A stretch of DNA of 64,000 nt from Fontivita pretiosa (GCF_050410795.1 NZ_CP191258.1:3348001-3412000); one strand, 5' to 3'; positions 44,198 through 53,261 are shown, counted from the stretch's first letter. Notes: generated by a model not told the origin, from the letters alone. Program-made: numbers and translations.

Positions 44198-45157
44198 TCA
44201 CGACTCAGTTGTCTTGCGAAACGCCTGCACGCTGGCGACGAAGTCATCGGGCACGCCGAAGTCGAATCGCCTGGCGTTGGTCATCTCCAACGCCAGGTAC
44301 CCGTATCGCTGTCGCTGGATCTCCTGAGCGCGGGTGAGCTGGAACTCGCCGTTGTCGCGAACATCGTTGCAAATCATCTCTTCGAGGATCTGGTAGATCG
44401 ACGGGGCCAGCAGGTGCATGCCGAACCAGCCGAGGAACACGTCATCCTCCAACCCATCGACGCGAAGCCTGGCGCGCGCGGTGGGCAGGTCGGGCTTTTC
44501 GATGATCAGCGACACATCGATCAGGCGTGGGTTTTCGGGGCGGCGCTTGCCGGCGATGGTGCCGAAGCCTCTCAGTTCCCCCGGACCGATGCGGTTGACC
44601 GCTGATACGCTCTTGCCCTGCGAAAGCCCCGCCATGCGGGCAAGCTCCAGGTAGGGTGAGATCGGATGCCCGCGGAACAGGTGATCGCCCAGACACAACA
44701 GAACCATCTCGTCACCGGCAAAGGACCTGGTCTGATAGACGGCGTGGCCGTAGCCTTCCTGCTGGTGCTGGATGGCGAAGGTGACGCGCTGTGCCAGGTC
44801 GCGCATCCGCAGCGCCTCGTCCTGAAGCGCGGGATACTTTTGCAGTCGTTTCAGATACGCATCGTCCGGACCCTGGAGGTAGTGCCGGATGGCCGCATCG
44901 TCGCCGGGCTGGACGATGATGCAGATTTGCTCGATCCCTGCGGCGACAAGCTCGATGAGGTGATAATGGATCAGCGCCCGCGCGATTCCGTCAGGACCGA
45001 CCACAGGGAACAATTCTTTCTTCACCGCATGAGAGGCGGGGAAGTGACGAGTTCCCAGCCCGGCGGCGGGAATGACGGCCTTGCGCACGCGACTGGCGCC
45101 GTGGGATGCAGTCTGGTTGGATACGGTCTGATTGGATGCAGTCTGGTTGTGGCTCAT
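44198..45157 (-). CDS. UTP--glucose-1-phosphate uridylyltransferase-like nucleotidyltransferase
   Basis: GalU-family enzyme making UDP-sugars for polysaccharides and envelope, 319 residues. The nucleotide-binding start KAVIPAAGLGTR and activating Lys (KKELFPVV) are present, with QQEGYGHAVYQ and LLCLGDHLF further on. A short N-terminal tail of three NQT-A/V-S repeats (residues 4-18) precedes the domain. The ATG at 45157 is the likely start, though no ribosome site is seen; a frame to 45310 is open. It converges on cysH with nine bases between stops. Confidence 0.85.
   Translation of the reverse strand: MSHNQTASNQTVSNQTASHGASRVRKAVIPAAGLGTRHFPASHAVKKELFPVVGPDGIARALIHYHLIELVAAGIEQICIIVQPGDDAAIRHYLQGPDDAYLKRLQKYPALQDEALRMRDLAQRVTFAIQHQQEGYGHAVYQTRSFAGDEMVLLCLGDHLFRGHPISPYLELARMAGLSQGKSVSAVNRIGPGELRGFGTIAGKRRPENPRLIDVSLIIEKPDLPTARARLRVDGLEDDVFLGWFGMHLLAPSIYQILEEMICNDVRDNGEFQLTRAQEIQRQRYGYLALEMTNARRFDFGVPDDFVASVQAFRKTTES
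45104..45148. repeat. Three 15-bp tandem repeats within the GalU-like gene
   Basis: Units 45104-45118, 45119-45133 and 45134-45148; the outer two are identical and the middle differs at three positions. They encode NQTAS, NQTVS and NQTAS in the N-terminal tail, ahead of the conserved domain. Confidence 0.9.
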
Positions 45158-45251
45158 GCATGGGCAGGGTACACATTTTTGGTCCCACGGCGATGCCGTG
45201 TCGTGTCGCGGGATTGGGCGTTCACGAAACGCCGGACTGGCCGTATGCTCA

Positions 45252-45308
45252 ACCTGTGTCGCGCTACCGGCGCGAGTTGACCTGTGTCGCGCGCTGCGGG
45301 CGCGAGGC
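45252..45308. repeat. Two direct repeats, each with a hairpin
   Basis: ACCTGTGTCGCGC begins two ~28-base imperfect repeats at 45252 and 45280. Each holds a TCGCGC/GCGCGA stem (loops of 5 and 7). They lie in the divergent region between the GalU-like gene and the SYLF lipoprotein gene and could be regulatory or simply REP-like. Confidence 0.6.
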
Positions 45309-45351
45309 ACGCGACGGGGGCCACAATCGAGGCAAGGAAAGGAATCGCATC

Positions 45352-45912
45352 ATGCGAATCAAGCGTTTCATTGTTGCATCCATGCCGATCGTCGTCGCTC
45401 TGGGGATGACCCTTTGGGCCGGTGGTTGTCAGACCGCCCCGCCGACCGAGTCCAAGCGCGAGTCGCTGGTGGAGGAGGCGCAGGCGGCGCTGAAGCAAAT
45501 GAAGGCGGCGGATCCGAGCCTGCAGGAGTTTCTTGACAAGGCGCACGCCTATGCGATCTTTCCGTCGGTGGGCAAAGGCGGGCTGATCGCGGGTGGGGCG
45601 TATGGTCGCGGCGTGGTCTACCAGAATGGGCAGTTCATCGGATATGCGGACATCACGCAGGCGACGGTGGGGGCGCAGATCGGTGGCCAGGCGTTCCGCG
45701 AGCTGGTCGTGTTCCAGAACACCGAGTCGCTGGAGCGGTTCAAAACCGGCAAGCTGGCGTTCAGCGCCAACGCGTCGGCGGTGGCGCTGGACAAGGGAGT
45801 CGCCAAAGCCGCCCGCTACACTGATGGTGTGGCCGTGTTCGTGCAGCCGCTGGGCGGCTTGATGGCCGAGGCGTCCATCGGCGGGCAGCAGTTCACGTTT
45901 CAGGCCAAGTAA
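45352..45912 (+). CDS. SYLF/YSC84-domain lipoprotein
   Basis: A 186-residue exported lipoprotein. The signal ends in the lipobox LWAGGC (Cys ~27), and residues ~35-186 form the SYLF (Ysc84) domain: LDKAHAYAIFPSVGKGGLI, GYADITQATVGAQIGGQ, ALDKGVAKAARY and FVQPLGGLMAEASIGGQ. Eukaryotic relatives bind phosphoinositides and actin; bacterial roles are not well known, probably lipid binding at the envelope. AAGGAAAGGA precedes the ATG at 45352, ruling out the longer frame to 45106. Confidence 0.93.
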   Translation: MRIKRFIVASMPIVVALGMTLWAGGCQTAPPTESKRESLVEEAQAALKQMKAADPSLQEFLDKAHAYAIFPSVGKGGLIAGGAYGRGVVYQNGQFIGYADITQATVGAQIGGQAFRELVVFQNTESLERFKTGKLAFSANASAVALDKGVAKAARYTDGVAVFVQPLGGLMAEASIGGQQFTFQAK

Positions 45913-45945
45913 TGGACGAATCGGGCAGGGCGCCCGATGAATGGT

Positions 45946-45965
45946 GACAGGCACGCGTGTCTGTC
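45946..45965. repeat. REP-like palindrome
   Basis: GACAGGCACG and CGTGTCTGTC meet around a CG centre, giving a 10-bp stem with one G-T pair. A second hairpin, TCGGGC/GCCCGA, lies just before it at 45921-45937. Both fall between the lipoprotein and PAP2 genes, with no T tract. Confidence 0.6.
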
Positions 45966-45988
45966 CCCCGGGAAGCGGGAAGCCTGGG

Positions 45989-46747
45989 ATGAGCAACCCT
46001 ATCCGCCGGATCATTGAACGGTTGGGTGCCAATGTCATCGTCGTGCTGATCGCGTGCCTGATCGTCGTCGGCGGGACGTGGCTGTTTGTCGAGCTGCTCG
46101 ACGAGGTGAGGGAAGGCCAGACCCAGCACATCGACGAGTGGATCATTCGCGCCACCGTGCCACTGCGCGAGTATGCGTGGCTTCGGGAACTGGGGCGCGA
46201 CATCACTGCCCTGGGCGGCAACTTCGTGCTGACGCTGCTGTCGCTGGCGGTGGTGGTCTACCTGATCATGACGCGCAAGTATCACGCGATGTGGCTGGTG
46301 ATCATCGCCACCAGCGGCGGCCTGGCCCTGAGCAGCCTGCTTAAATACCTCATCGACCGCCAGCGTCCGCAGCTCACCGAGCATCTGTCCCATGTCTACA
46401 CCTCGAGCTTTCCCAGCGGACATTCGATGCTTGCGGCGGTGGTGTACCTGACGCTGGGAAGCCTGCTGGCCAGCATCGTTCCCAGTCGGGCACTGAAAAT
46501 CTACGTGATCGGACTGTCGCTGCTGGTGACGTTTCTGGTGGGCCTGAGCAGGGTCTACCTGGGCGTGCACTGGCCGACGGACGTGCTGGCGGGCTGGACG
46601 GCGGGGCTGGTTTGGGCGATCCTCTGCTGGCTGGTCGCACGCCAGCTCAAGCGCCGTGGCGCCATCGAGGCCGGGCGCGACGAGGACGCGGACGCGCAAG
46701 GTGCGGCTGAGAATCTGACGGGGTGCGAAGCTGAGGCATCGCGGTAG
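45989..46747 (+). CDS. PAP2-family membrane phosphatase
   Basis: A 252-residue polytopic phosphatase acting on lipid phosphates such as undecaprenyl pyrophosphate or phosphatidate. The three-part PAP2 signature is intact: KYLIDRQRP (~125), PSGHS (~143) and SRVYLGVHWPTDVLAG (~186-201). Five to six membrane segments are visible. The ATG at 45989 gives the family N-terminus; the upstream ATG at 45941 lies in the REP-like hairpin. The C-terminal ~35 residues are acidic and polar. Confidence 0.93.
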   Translation: MSNPIRRIIERLGANVIVVLIACLIVVGGTWLFVELLDEVREGQTQHIDEWIIRATVPLREYAWLRELGRDITALGGNFVLTLLSLAVVVYLIMTRKYHAMWLVIIATSGGLALSSLLKYLIDRQRPQLTEHLSHVYTSSFPSGHSMLAAVVYLTLGSLLASIVPSRALKIYVIGLSLLVTFLVGLSRVYLGVHWPTDVLAGWTAGLVWAILCWLVARQLKRRGAIEAGRDEDADAQGAAENLTGCEAEASR

Positions 46748-46804
46748 TCTTCCACGTTGTCATCATCGCGCCTTGCCAGGCTGAACCACGACGGCAAAAG
46801 CAGC

Positions 46805-48790
46805 ATGAAGATCGGAACCTACTACCACCCCCAACAATGGCCGCGCCAGCAGTGGGAAAGGGACTTTGACAACATCGCGGCGATGAAGCTCCAGATTGTG
46901 CACCTGGGGCAGAATGCCTGGCAGAGCCTGGAGCCTCGGCCGGGGGAATTCCAGTTCGACTGGCTGGAGCAGTGCATCGAGATTGCGCGGCAACGGAAGC
47001 TGGAGGTGATCCTGTGTACGCCGACCGCCGCGCCACCGATGTGGCTTTGGGGCGAAGCTGCCCAGCCGCCCGCGAGCCCGGGTATGCCCAGGGGTCTGAG
47101 CAGCAGCCAGGCCTGTTCCCCGACCTCGCCGCCGTTTCGTGAGGCCGCGGTGCGGATCGTCACCGCGCTGGCCGAACGATTCGGGCAGCATCCGGCGGTG
47201 ATCGGATGGCAGATCGACAACGAATACGCCGAAGAACCTGATCAGTCCCCCCATACACACGCCGCCTTCCGCGACTGGCTCAAACGCAAGTACGGCACGA
47301 TCGAGCACCTTAACCAGGCGTGGGGCTGTCAGTTCTGCAACACCTGTTACACCGACTTCGAGCAGATTCAGTTCCCCGCCATCGGCAGTTGCGGCTGTTC
47401 CAATCCCCACCAGGCGCTGGACGCGCAGCGGTTCTGGTCCTGGGCGTGCGCGGATTTCGACAAGCTTCAGGCCGACATCCTCAAGCCTCGCGTGGCAGAT
47501 CGATTCATCGCGACGCGTTTCGTGCCGCTGCATACGGCGTGCAATCCGGCGGACATGGCCGAGCAGCTCACGCTGCTGTCCTGGGACAGCTACCCCGTGA
47601 TCGGCTGGCAGAAAAACCCGACCGACGAAAGCTATCGCGCGGGCGATCTTGCGGGTATCGGGTTCATGCACGATCTGATGGCCAGCTACCGGCAACGATG
47701 GGCGCTGACGGAGGTTCAGCCGGGACAGGCCAACTGGAGTGGCGTGCCGGTGCTGCTGTATCCGGGCGCGGTCCGACTGTGGGTGTGGACGGCGTACGCG
47801 CATGGGGCGCAGTTCGTTTCGACGTGCCGCTATCGTCAGCCGCGATCCGGGTTGCAATTGTTCCACCAGGGGCTGGTCGCCGCCGACGGCACGACACAAA
47901 CACCCGGCGGAAGAGAGTTCGTGCAGGTCGCAGATGAGCTGGCCAGGCTCGATCCGGCCAAACCTCCGGCCACGCGATCCGGCAAGGCCGCGACGATGGA
48001 TCAGACCGCCGTCGGCCTGCTGTTCGACTTCGAGCAGCTCTGGTACTGCCAGTCGCTGCCATGGGGCAAACGATGGGACCAGTTGGCGTGGATCGTGCAG
48101 TGGTACCGCTCGCTGGCGCGACTGGGGCTTGCAGTGCGGATCATCCACCCGGATCGACCCTGGCCGACGAACCTGGCGTTGCTCGTCGCGCCGGGCGTGC
48201 AGATGGTGGATCAGGCGCTGATCAAAAGGCTGGACGATTTCGCGTCATCCGGCGGGCATGTGATCCTCACCTGCCGCACCGGACTGATGGATCGCAACGG
48301 GCAACTGTGGGAAGGGCCAACCGCGGCGCCGATCCTGCCGTTGATCGGCGGAACGATCGAGGCGTACGACTGTCTTCCCGACGAGTGTCTGGCGACTGTG
48401 GAAATGGATTCGGTGCAGTATAAATGGGGCGCCTGGGGAGATCTGCTTTACGCCGAGCCGACGACTCGCGTGCTGGCCAAATATGCCGACCAGTTCTACA
48501 CCGGCGCCGCCGCCGTCATGCAGAACCGCCGCGGCAAAGGCACGGTGACGTACTGCGGCGTATACGCGGAGCAGACCTTCACCGACGCGCTGGTGGAGAA
48601 GGTGGCGACAGCCGGGAAGGTGCCGCACGCCTCGCTGCCGCCCGGCGTGCAGGTTCTGCGTCGCGGCGCCTATCGAATTGTCTTGAATTATGGGCTGGGC
48701 AGTTTCGACGCCCCGGCCGCGCGCGGTGCGAGGTTTCTGGTCGGCTCGCGGAAGGTCGAACCCGTCGGCGTGGCAGTGTGGGAAGAATGA
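46805..48790 (+). CDS. Glycoside hydrolase family 42 beta-galactosidase
   Basis: A 661-residue intracellular-type beta-galactosidase. It opens with the GH42 pattern MKIGTYYHPQQWP. The acid/base is E140 in IGWQIDNEYAEE and the nucleophile E303 in ALTEVQPGQANW; a trimerisation domain (~380-590, LLFDFEQLWYC, LLVAPGVQMVD) and a small beta domain follow. No signal peptide is seen. A Cys-rich stretch (residues ~175-203: GCQFCNTC and GSCGCS) replaces the usual aromatic segment and is unusual. The frame extends to an ATG at 46757, but the family start is 46805. Confidence 0.93.
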   Translation: MKIGTYYHPQQWPRQQWERDFDNIAAMKLQIVHLGQNAWQSLEPRPGEFQFDWLEQCIEIARQRKLEVILCTPTAAPPMWLWGEAAQPPASPGMPRGLSSSQACSPTSPPFREAAVRIVTALAERFGQHPAVIGWQIDNEYAEEPDQSPHTHAAFRDWLKRKYGTIEHLNQAWGCQFCNTCYTDFEQIQFPAIGSCGCSNPHQALDAQRFWSWACADFDKLQADILKPRVADRFIATRFVPLHTACNPADMAEQLTLLSWDSYPVIGWQKNPTDESYRAGDLAGIGFMHDLMASYRQRWALTEVQPGQANWSGVPVLLYPGAVRLWVWTAYAHGAQFVSTCRYRQPRSGLQLFHQGLVAADGTTQTPGGREFVQVADELARLDPAKPPATRSGKAATMDQTAVGLLFDFEQLWYCQSLPWGKRWDQLAWIVQWYRSLARLGLAVRIIHPDRPWPTNLALLVAPGVQMVDQALIKRLDDFASSGGHVILTCRTGLMDRNGQLWEGPTAAPILPLIGGTIEAYDCLPDECLATVEMDSVQYKWGAWGDLLYAEPTTRVLAKYADQFYTGAAAVMQNRRGKGTVTYCGVYAEQTFTDALVEKVATAGKVPHASLPPGVQVLRRGAYRIVLNYGLGSFDAPAARGARFLVGSRKVEPVGVAVWEE

Positions 48791-48844
48791 TCAACCTCTC
48801 ACGTGCCCGCAAAGCGCGATGCTCGCCACAGCGGAGCGACCTGT

Positions 48845-48897
48845 GTCATGGGCGTCCCGCCCGTGCAGGCTTGGCCCACCTGCGGGACGCGCGTGAC
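48845..48897. repeat. REP-like long hairpin in the gap before prpD
   Basis: A 16-base arm at 48845-48860 (GTCATGGGCGTCCCGC) pairs with 48882-48897 with two mismatches, and an inner GCAGG/CCTGC stem closes the loop. It lies in a 263-base gene-free stretch (48791-49053). No T tract follows. Confidence 0.65.
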
Positions 48898-49053
48898 AGC
48901 AAAACAACCGCCGAGGCAATTCCGTGACGGATTCGGGCAGGTGGCTTCGGCGCAAACCGCCCGGCGGGTGTATACTGGAATTGCCGGTCAGTTTCACACT
49001 CAAATCAGGCTTGGCGGGTTGCTTTGGGGCGCGGGCACAGGCCGTGAATCACG

Positions 49054-50466
49054 ATGCAGGCGACACTGGCAGAACGGATGGCGGCGTTCGCGACGGGGCT
49101 GAGGTATGAAGACCTGGGTCGCGACGTGGCTCACGAAGTCAAGCGCGTGATCATCGATTCGCTGGGCTGCGCGTTTGGGGCGTGGCACGAGCCGCCGTGC
49201 GTGATCGCGCGACATGTGGCCTGCACCACCTCGAGTGTGCGCGGCGCGACGCTGTGGGGCACGCGGCACCTGGCTCCGCCTGACTGGGCCGCCTTCGCCA
49301 ACGGGTGTCTGGTCCGATACCTGGACTACAACGACACGTATCTTTCGAAAGAGCCTGCGCATCCGAGCGACAACATTCCCGCGGCGATTGCGGCGGGGCA
49401 GTCTGCGCGCGCCGGCGGTCGCGAGCTGATCGCCGCCGTCGTGATCGCCTACGAAGTGCAGTGCCGGCTGTGCGATGCGGCCTCGATCCGGGCGCGTGGA
49501 TGGGACCACGTGACGTATGGGGCATTTTCGACGGCGTTGGCGGCGGCGCGGCTTTTGGGGCTGGATGAGAACAAGACGCGGCACGCGGTGGGGATTGCGG
49601 GCGTGGCCAGCGCGGCGCTTCGGCAGTCGCGCGTCGGGGAGTTGTCGCACTGGAAAGGGGCGGCGTTCGCCAATGCCGCCCGGCACGGTGTCTTCGCCGC
49701 CATGCTCGCCGCCGAGGGCATGACCGGCCCAAGCCCCATCTTCGAGGGCGAAAAAGGCTTTGAGCTGCTGGTCAGTGGCCCGCTGGATTCGATCGGCGGA
49801 CCCTTCGCCGCCGACGCACGCGGCGTGATCCCTGATGACGGGTTCATGATCCGCAAGTCGTGCATCAAGTTCTGGCCGGCCGAGTATCACGCGCAAAGCG
49901 CGATCGCCGCGGCGCTGCAACTGCGGCAGCAACTGGGCATCACGGGCAGCGGCGAGGATGCGATCGATGCGATCGATTCGATCGTCGTGGAGAGTCACGA
50001 CGCCGCCGTGGACATCATCGGCAGCGAGCCGCAGAAGTGGCTGCCCAACAGCCGCGAAACCGCCGATCACAGTCTGCCGTATATCGTGGCCGCGGCGCTG
50101 GTGGACGGGCAGATCACCTCCAGGCAGTTCGCCCGCCAGCGATTCACCGACCCGAAGCTGCTGGATCTGGTTCGACGCGTGAAGGTGCTGCGCAATGCGG
50201 ATCTGTCGTCACTGTATCCCAAGTCCATCGCCAACATGGTCACCGTGCGCACCACTGACGGTCGCACCGCTACCGCGCGCGTGGACGATCCGCCGGGCCA
50301 TTCCAACAATCCGCTGACGGATGCTCAGCTTCTGGCCAAGTATCACTCGCTGGCGGATCCGGTGCTGGGCGTCCGGCGAGCGCAGGAGGCGGCGGATTGG
50401 GTGTGGCATCTGGACGAGGTCGAGGATATCTCGCAGCTCATGCCGCTGATCGAGGTGAAGCTTTGA
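49054..50466 (+). CDS. prpD: MmgE/PrpD-family 2-methylcitrate dehydratase
   Basis: A 470-residue dehydratase of the MmgE/PrpD family. PrpD dehydrates 2-methylcitrate in propionate breakdown. Visible conserved elements are DSLGCAFGA, RYLDYNDTYLSKEPAHPSDN (substrate region), FWPAEYHAQSA and DHSLPYIVAAAL. The next gene is prpB and a citrate-synthase-like gene lies just beyond, together a complete methylcitrate cycle except for activation of propionate. A TATACT box at 48971 could be a -10, but the -35 is poor. No ribosome site precedes the ATG. Confidence 0.92.
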   Translation: MQATLAERMAAFATGLRYEDLGRDVAHEVKRVIIDSLGCAFGAWHEPPCVIARHVACTTSSVRGATLWGTRHLAPPDWAAFANGCLVRYLDYNDTYLSKEPAHPSDNIPAAIAAGQSARAGGRELIAAVVIAYEVQCRLCDAASIRARGWDHVTYGAFSTALAAARLLGLDENKTRHAVGIAGVASAALRQSRVGELSHWKGAAFANAARHGVFAAMLAAEGMTGPSPIFEGEKGFELLVSGPLDSIGGPFAADARGVIPDDGFMIRKSCIKFWPAEYHAQSAIAAALQLRQQLGITGSGEDAIDAIDSIVVESHDAAVDIIGSEPQKWLPNSRETADHSLPYIVAAALVDGQITSRQFARQRFTDPKLLDLVRRVKVLRNADLSSLYPKSIANMVTVRTTDGRTATARVDDPPGHSNNPLTDAQLLAKYHSLADPVLGVRRAQEAADWVWHLDEVEDISQLMPLIEVKL

Positions 50467-51344
50467 GCACGGCGCGGAGGACGGGAATTCGCAGGCTGAT
50501 CGCGCGGCGATGTGTCGCGATGCCCGGCGCGTTCAATGCGTACGTGGCACGGCTGATCGAGCGGGCGGGGTTCGAGGCGTGCTACATCAGCGGGGCCGGT
50601 CTGGCCAATGCCACCGCGGGCGTGCCCGACATCGGGCTGCTTTCGCTGGAAGAAGTTGTGAGGCTTGCGGGATATATCTGCGACGCGGTGAGCATCCCGG
50701 TCATCGCCGACGCCGACACCGGCTTCGGCGCCCAGCCGCACATCGCCCGCACCGTGCGGCACTTCGAGCGTATCGGGCTGGCGGGGATGCACATCGAGGA
50801 TCAGCAGTTTCCCAAGCGATGCGGGCATCTGCCGGGCAAAACGCTTGTGCCGGTTGAGGAGATGTGCGCGCGAATCCGGGCGGCGGTGGATGCGCGGCAC
50901 AACCCGGATTTCCTGATCATCGCGCGGTGCGATGCCAGATCCGTGCAGGGACTGCAAGCCACGATCGACCGATGCGCAGCGTACCTCCAGGCCGGCGCCG
51001 ATGCGATCTTCCCCGAAGCCCTGCAAAGCGCCGCCGAGTTCGGCACATTCGCCAAAGCCATCGGCGGGCCGCGCGTGCCGCTGCTGGCGAACATGACCGA
51101 GTTCGGCCGAAGCCCGCTGCTGAGCGTCACCCAACTGGCCAAAATGGGGTATCGGATGGTGATCTTTCCGCAGACGGCGTTTCGCGCGTCGATGTGGGCC
51201 GCGGAACAGTGCCTGCGCGACCTGCATCGCCTGGGCACACAACAGCCCTGGCTCGACCAGATGCAGACGCGGCAGGAGCTTTACCAGGTCCTGGGGTACG
51301 ATCCCACCGCCACAACCTGGCCGATCCGACGCGGAAAGGTCTGA
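50463..51344 (+). CDS. prpB: Methylisocitrate lyase
   Basis: Cleaves 2-methylisocitrate to pyruvate and succinate. The catalytic loop KRCGHLPGK (Cys ~120) is intact, with GAFNAYVARLIERAGFEACYISGAG and DADTGFG typical of PrpB rather than isocitrate lyase. A TTG at 50463 overlaps the prpD stop (TTGA) and gives the family length of 293 residues, including the conserved helix before MPGAFNAY that an ATG at 50520 would drop. Translational coupling to prpD is likely. Confidence 0.93.
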   Translation: MSTARRTGIRRLIARRCVAMPGAFNAYVARLIERAGFEACYISGAGLANATAGVPDIGLLSLEEVVRLAGYICDAVSIPVIADADTGFGAQPHIARTVRHFERIGLAGMHIEDQQFPKRCGHLPGKTLVPVEEMCARIRAAVDARHNPDFLIIARCDARSVQGLQATIDRCAAYLQAGADAIFPEALQSAAEFGTFAKAIGGPRVPLLANMTEFGRSPLLSVTQLAKMGYRMVIFPQTAFRASMWAAEQCLRDLHRLGTQQPWLDQMQTRQELYQVLGYDPTATTWPIRRGKV

Positions 51345-51405
51345 AGCTTTGCTCGCGTGAGCCTTCGAGTCACGTCGAGATGGGTCGATCGTGCGATTGC
51401 GGCCC

Positions 51406-52557
51406 TCAGCACGGCGTGTAGTCCCGCGCCGGCGGGCCGGTGTAGAGGCTGCGGGGGCGGATGATGCGATTGTGGTCGTGCTGCTCGATCACATGGGCGC
51501 ACCAGCCTGCGGCACGGGCACAGGCGAAGATCGGCGTATTCAGCGCCGGCGGCAGACCGAGCATGTGAAACACCGGGGCGGCGTACAGATCGGCGTTGGC
51601 GAACAGACCCTTGGCGCTGGCCATGGCCTGCTCCAGCGCCTGGCAGATCCTGACCAGATTCCGATCCTGCTCGCTGCCGCGCTGCGCAAGCTCGATCGCC
51701 AGACCCCTGATCGACGCCACGCGCGAATCGCCTTTCCTGTAGACGCGATGTCCGAAGCCGGCGATTTTCTGCCGGGCGGCAAGCTTGTCCTGCACCCATG
51801 CCGCGACGTTCTGCGGCGAGCCGATTTCATGCAATACATTGACGGCGTCTTCGTTGGCCCCGCCGTGCAACGCGCCCTTGAGCGCGCCGATGGCGGCGGT
51901 GATGGCGGCGTAGATGTCGGCCAGGGTCGAGGCCGTCACGCGGGCGGCGAAGGTCGAGGCGTTGAATTCGTGCTCGGCATACAGGTTCAGCATCGTGTTC
52001 AGCGCCTGTGTCTGCCAGTCCTGCGGCATCTGGCCGCCGAGCATGTACAGCAGGTTTGCAGCGTGAGACAAGTCCGCCCGCGGCGGGATCGGCTCTGCGC
52101 CGCCGCGAATACGCCAGTATGCCGCCGTCAGCGTCGGCATCTTCGCGATGATGCGGATCGACTTGCTCAAATTCGCCTGATGCGAGTGGTCGCTCAGCTC
52201 GGGATCGAAGCCGGCGAGCATGGAGATGCCGGTGCGGGTCGCATCCATCGGGTGGGTCGTCCGCGGCAATGCCTGGAACATGCTGAAGACCTGGCCGGGC
52301 AACGGGGCGGCGGCGGCAAGCTGAGCACGAAAACTGGCCAGTTGTCCGCCGTCGGGAAATTCGCCCATCAGCAGCAAGTACGCCACCTGCTCGAAGCTGA
52401 CCGTCGTGGCGATCGATTCGATGCGGTAGCCCCGATACAACAGCCCGGCATCGGGATCGACCTGGCAAATAGCCGATTCGCCAGCGATCACTCCTTCGAG
52501 GCCGGGGCTGTATCCGGCTGCTGAAGCAGCCGACGACGTTGAAGCGGCGGGCGTCAT
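51406..52557 (-). CDS. prpC: Short citrate synthase, probably 2-methylcitrate synthase
   Basis: A 383-residue citrate synthase-fold enzyme, without the N-terminal extension of the gltA product at 28.4 kb. Active-site elements are ALHGGANEDAV (His), FGHRVYRKGDSR (His) and NADLYAAPVFHMLG (Asp). Length and position next to prpD-prpB argue for propionyl-CoA plus oxaloacetate as substrates, but it is convergent with them rather than in the same operon. GGAGG five bases before the ATG at 52557 sets the start. Confidence 0.9.
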   Translation of the reverse strand: MTPAASTSSAASAAGYSPGLEGVIAGESAICQVDPDAGLLYRGYRIESIATTVSFEQVAYLLLMGEFPDGGQLASFRAQLAAAAPLPGQVFSMFQALPRTTHPMDATRTGISMLAGFDPELSDHSHQANLSKSIRIIAKMPTLTAAYWRIRGGAEPIPPRADLSHAANLLYMLGGQMPQDWQTQALNTMLNLYAEHEFNASTFAARVTASTLADIYAAITAAIGALKGALHGGANEDAVNVLHEIGSPQNVAAWVQDKLAARQKIAGFGHRVYRKGDSRVASIRGLAIELAQRGSEQDRNLVRICQALEQAMASAKGLFANADLYAAPVFHMLGLPPALNTPIFACARAAGWCAHVIEQHDHNRIIRPRSLYTGPPARDYTPC

Positions 52558-52674
52558 GGGTACCTCCGCGCTGAGCAACCAGCCGGATACTCGCTGCATG
52601 CAGATGAGACGCGACGCAGAGCAGCGACAAGGGCATTATAGGCACGCGGCTGTCGGCCGATGGCCGTTGCGCTT

Positions 52675-53193
52675 TCACGAAGTCGCTTCTCTGCCGCGAT
52701 CCAGAATCCGTCGGATCAGCTCGATGGCCTGCTCGGGGGACTGCGCCGAGTGGATCGCCGCCTGGCTCAGGCTGTTGAAAAACGATCGCGCGGTTTCGCT
52801 GACGCCCAGCAGGATCACAGGCGTGCCGTTCTTGATCGCCAGCGCCACTTCCGAAGCAGTGCCGGCTCCTTCGACTCCGCAGGCGACGACGACGTCGGCC
52901 GAGAGGACGATCAGGTTGTTGCGGGCGTTGCCCAGGTCGGTGAAGATGGCCAGGTCCACACCCGGCGCCACATCGCAGTCGCGTCGCGGCAGCAGTCCGA
53001 CGGTCAGCCCGGCGCTGAGTTTGGCGCCTTCGTTGACGGCGCGCATGACGCCGGCGTTCCGCCCGCCGCTGAGCAGGATCCAGCCCTGCTCGGCGATGAG
53101 TCTACCCAGCAGTCGAGCCACCGGGACGGCCGGGGAATCGTCCCTCCCGCTGCCCACGACGGCGATGACCGGTTTGCGGGGCATGATGGCCAT
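52675..53193 (-). CDS. SLOG/TIGR00725-type Rossmann protein
   Basis: A 172-residue single-domain SLOG protein of the TIGR00725 type: IAVVGSGRDDSP, LLSGGRNAGVMRAVNEGAK, and VACGVEGAGTASEVALAIK. Relatives bind or process nucleotides and are distantly related to LOG and DprA. ATGs at 53193 and 53184 are both possible. The gene lies 117 bases upstream of the citrate synthase gene on the same strand; no functional link is evident. Confidence 0.82.
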   Translation of the reverse strand: MAIMPRKPVIAVVGSGRDDSPAVPVARLLGRLIAEQGWILLSGGRNAGVMRAVNEGAKLSAGLTVGLLPRRDCDVAPGVDLAIFTDLGNARNNLIVLSADVVVACGVEGAGTASEVALAIKNGTPVILLGVSETARSFFNSLSQAAIHSAQSPEQAIELIRRILDRGREATS

Positions 53194-53261
53194 GCAAACA
53201 GAACCGGATGTTAGCCTACTTCAAATCCAGCAGCGGCTCCATCGCCCGCAGGCGCAAATAA

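Noticed and set aside
48948..48976. A TATACT box as a prpD promoter
   Set aside because: The -10 is good, but no acceptable -35 lies 16-18 bases upstream (CGGCGC at 17), so it is only mentioned in the prpD entry.
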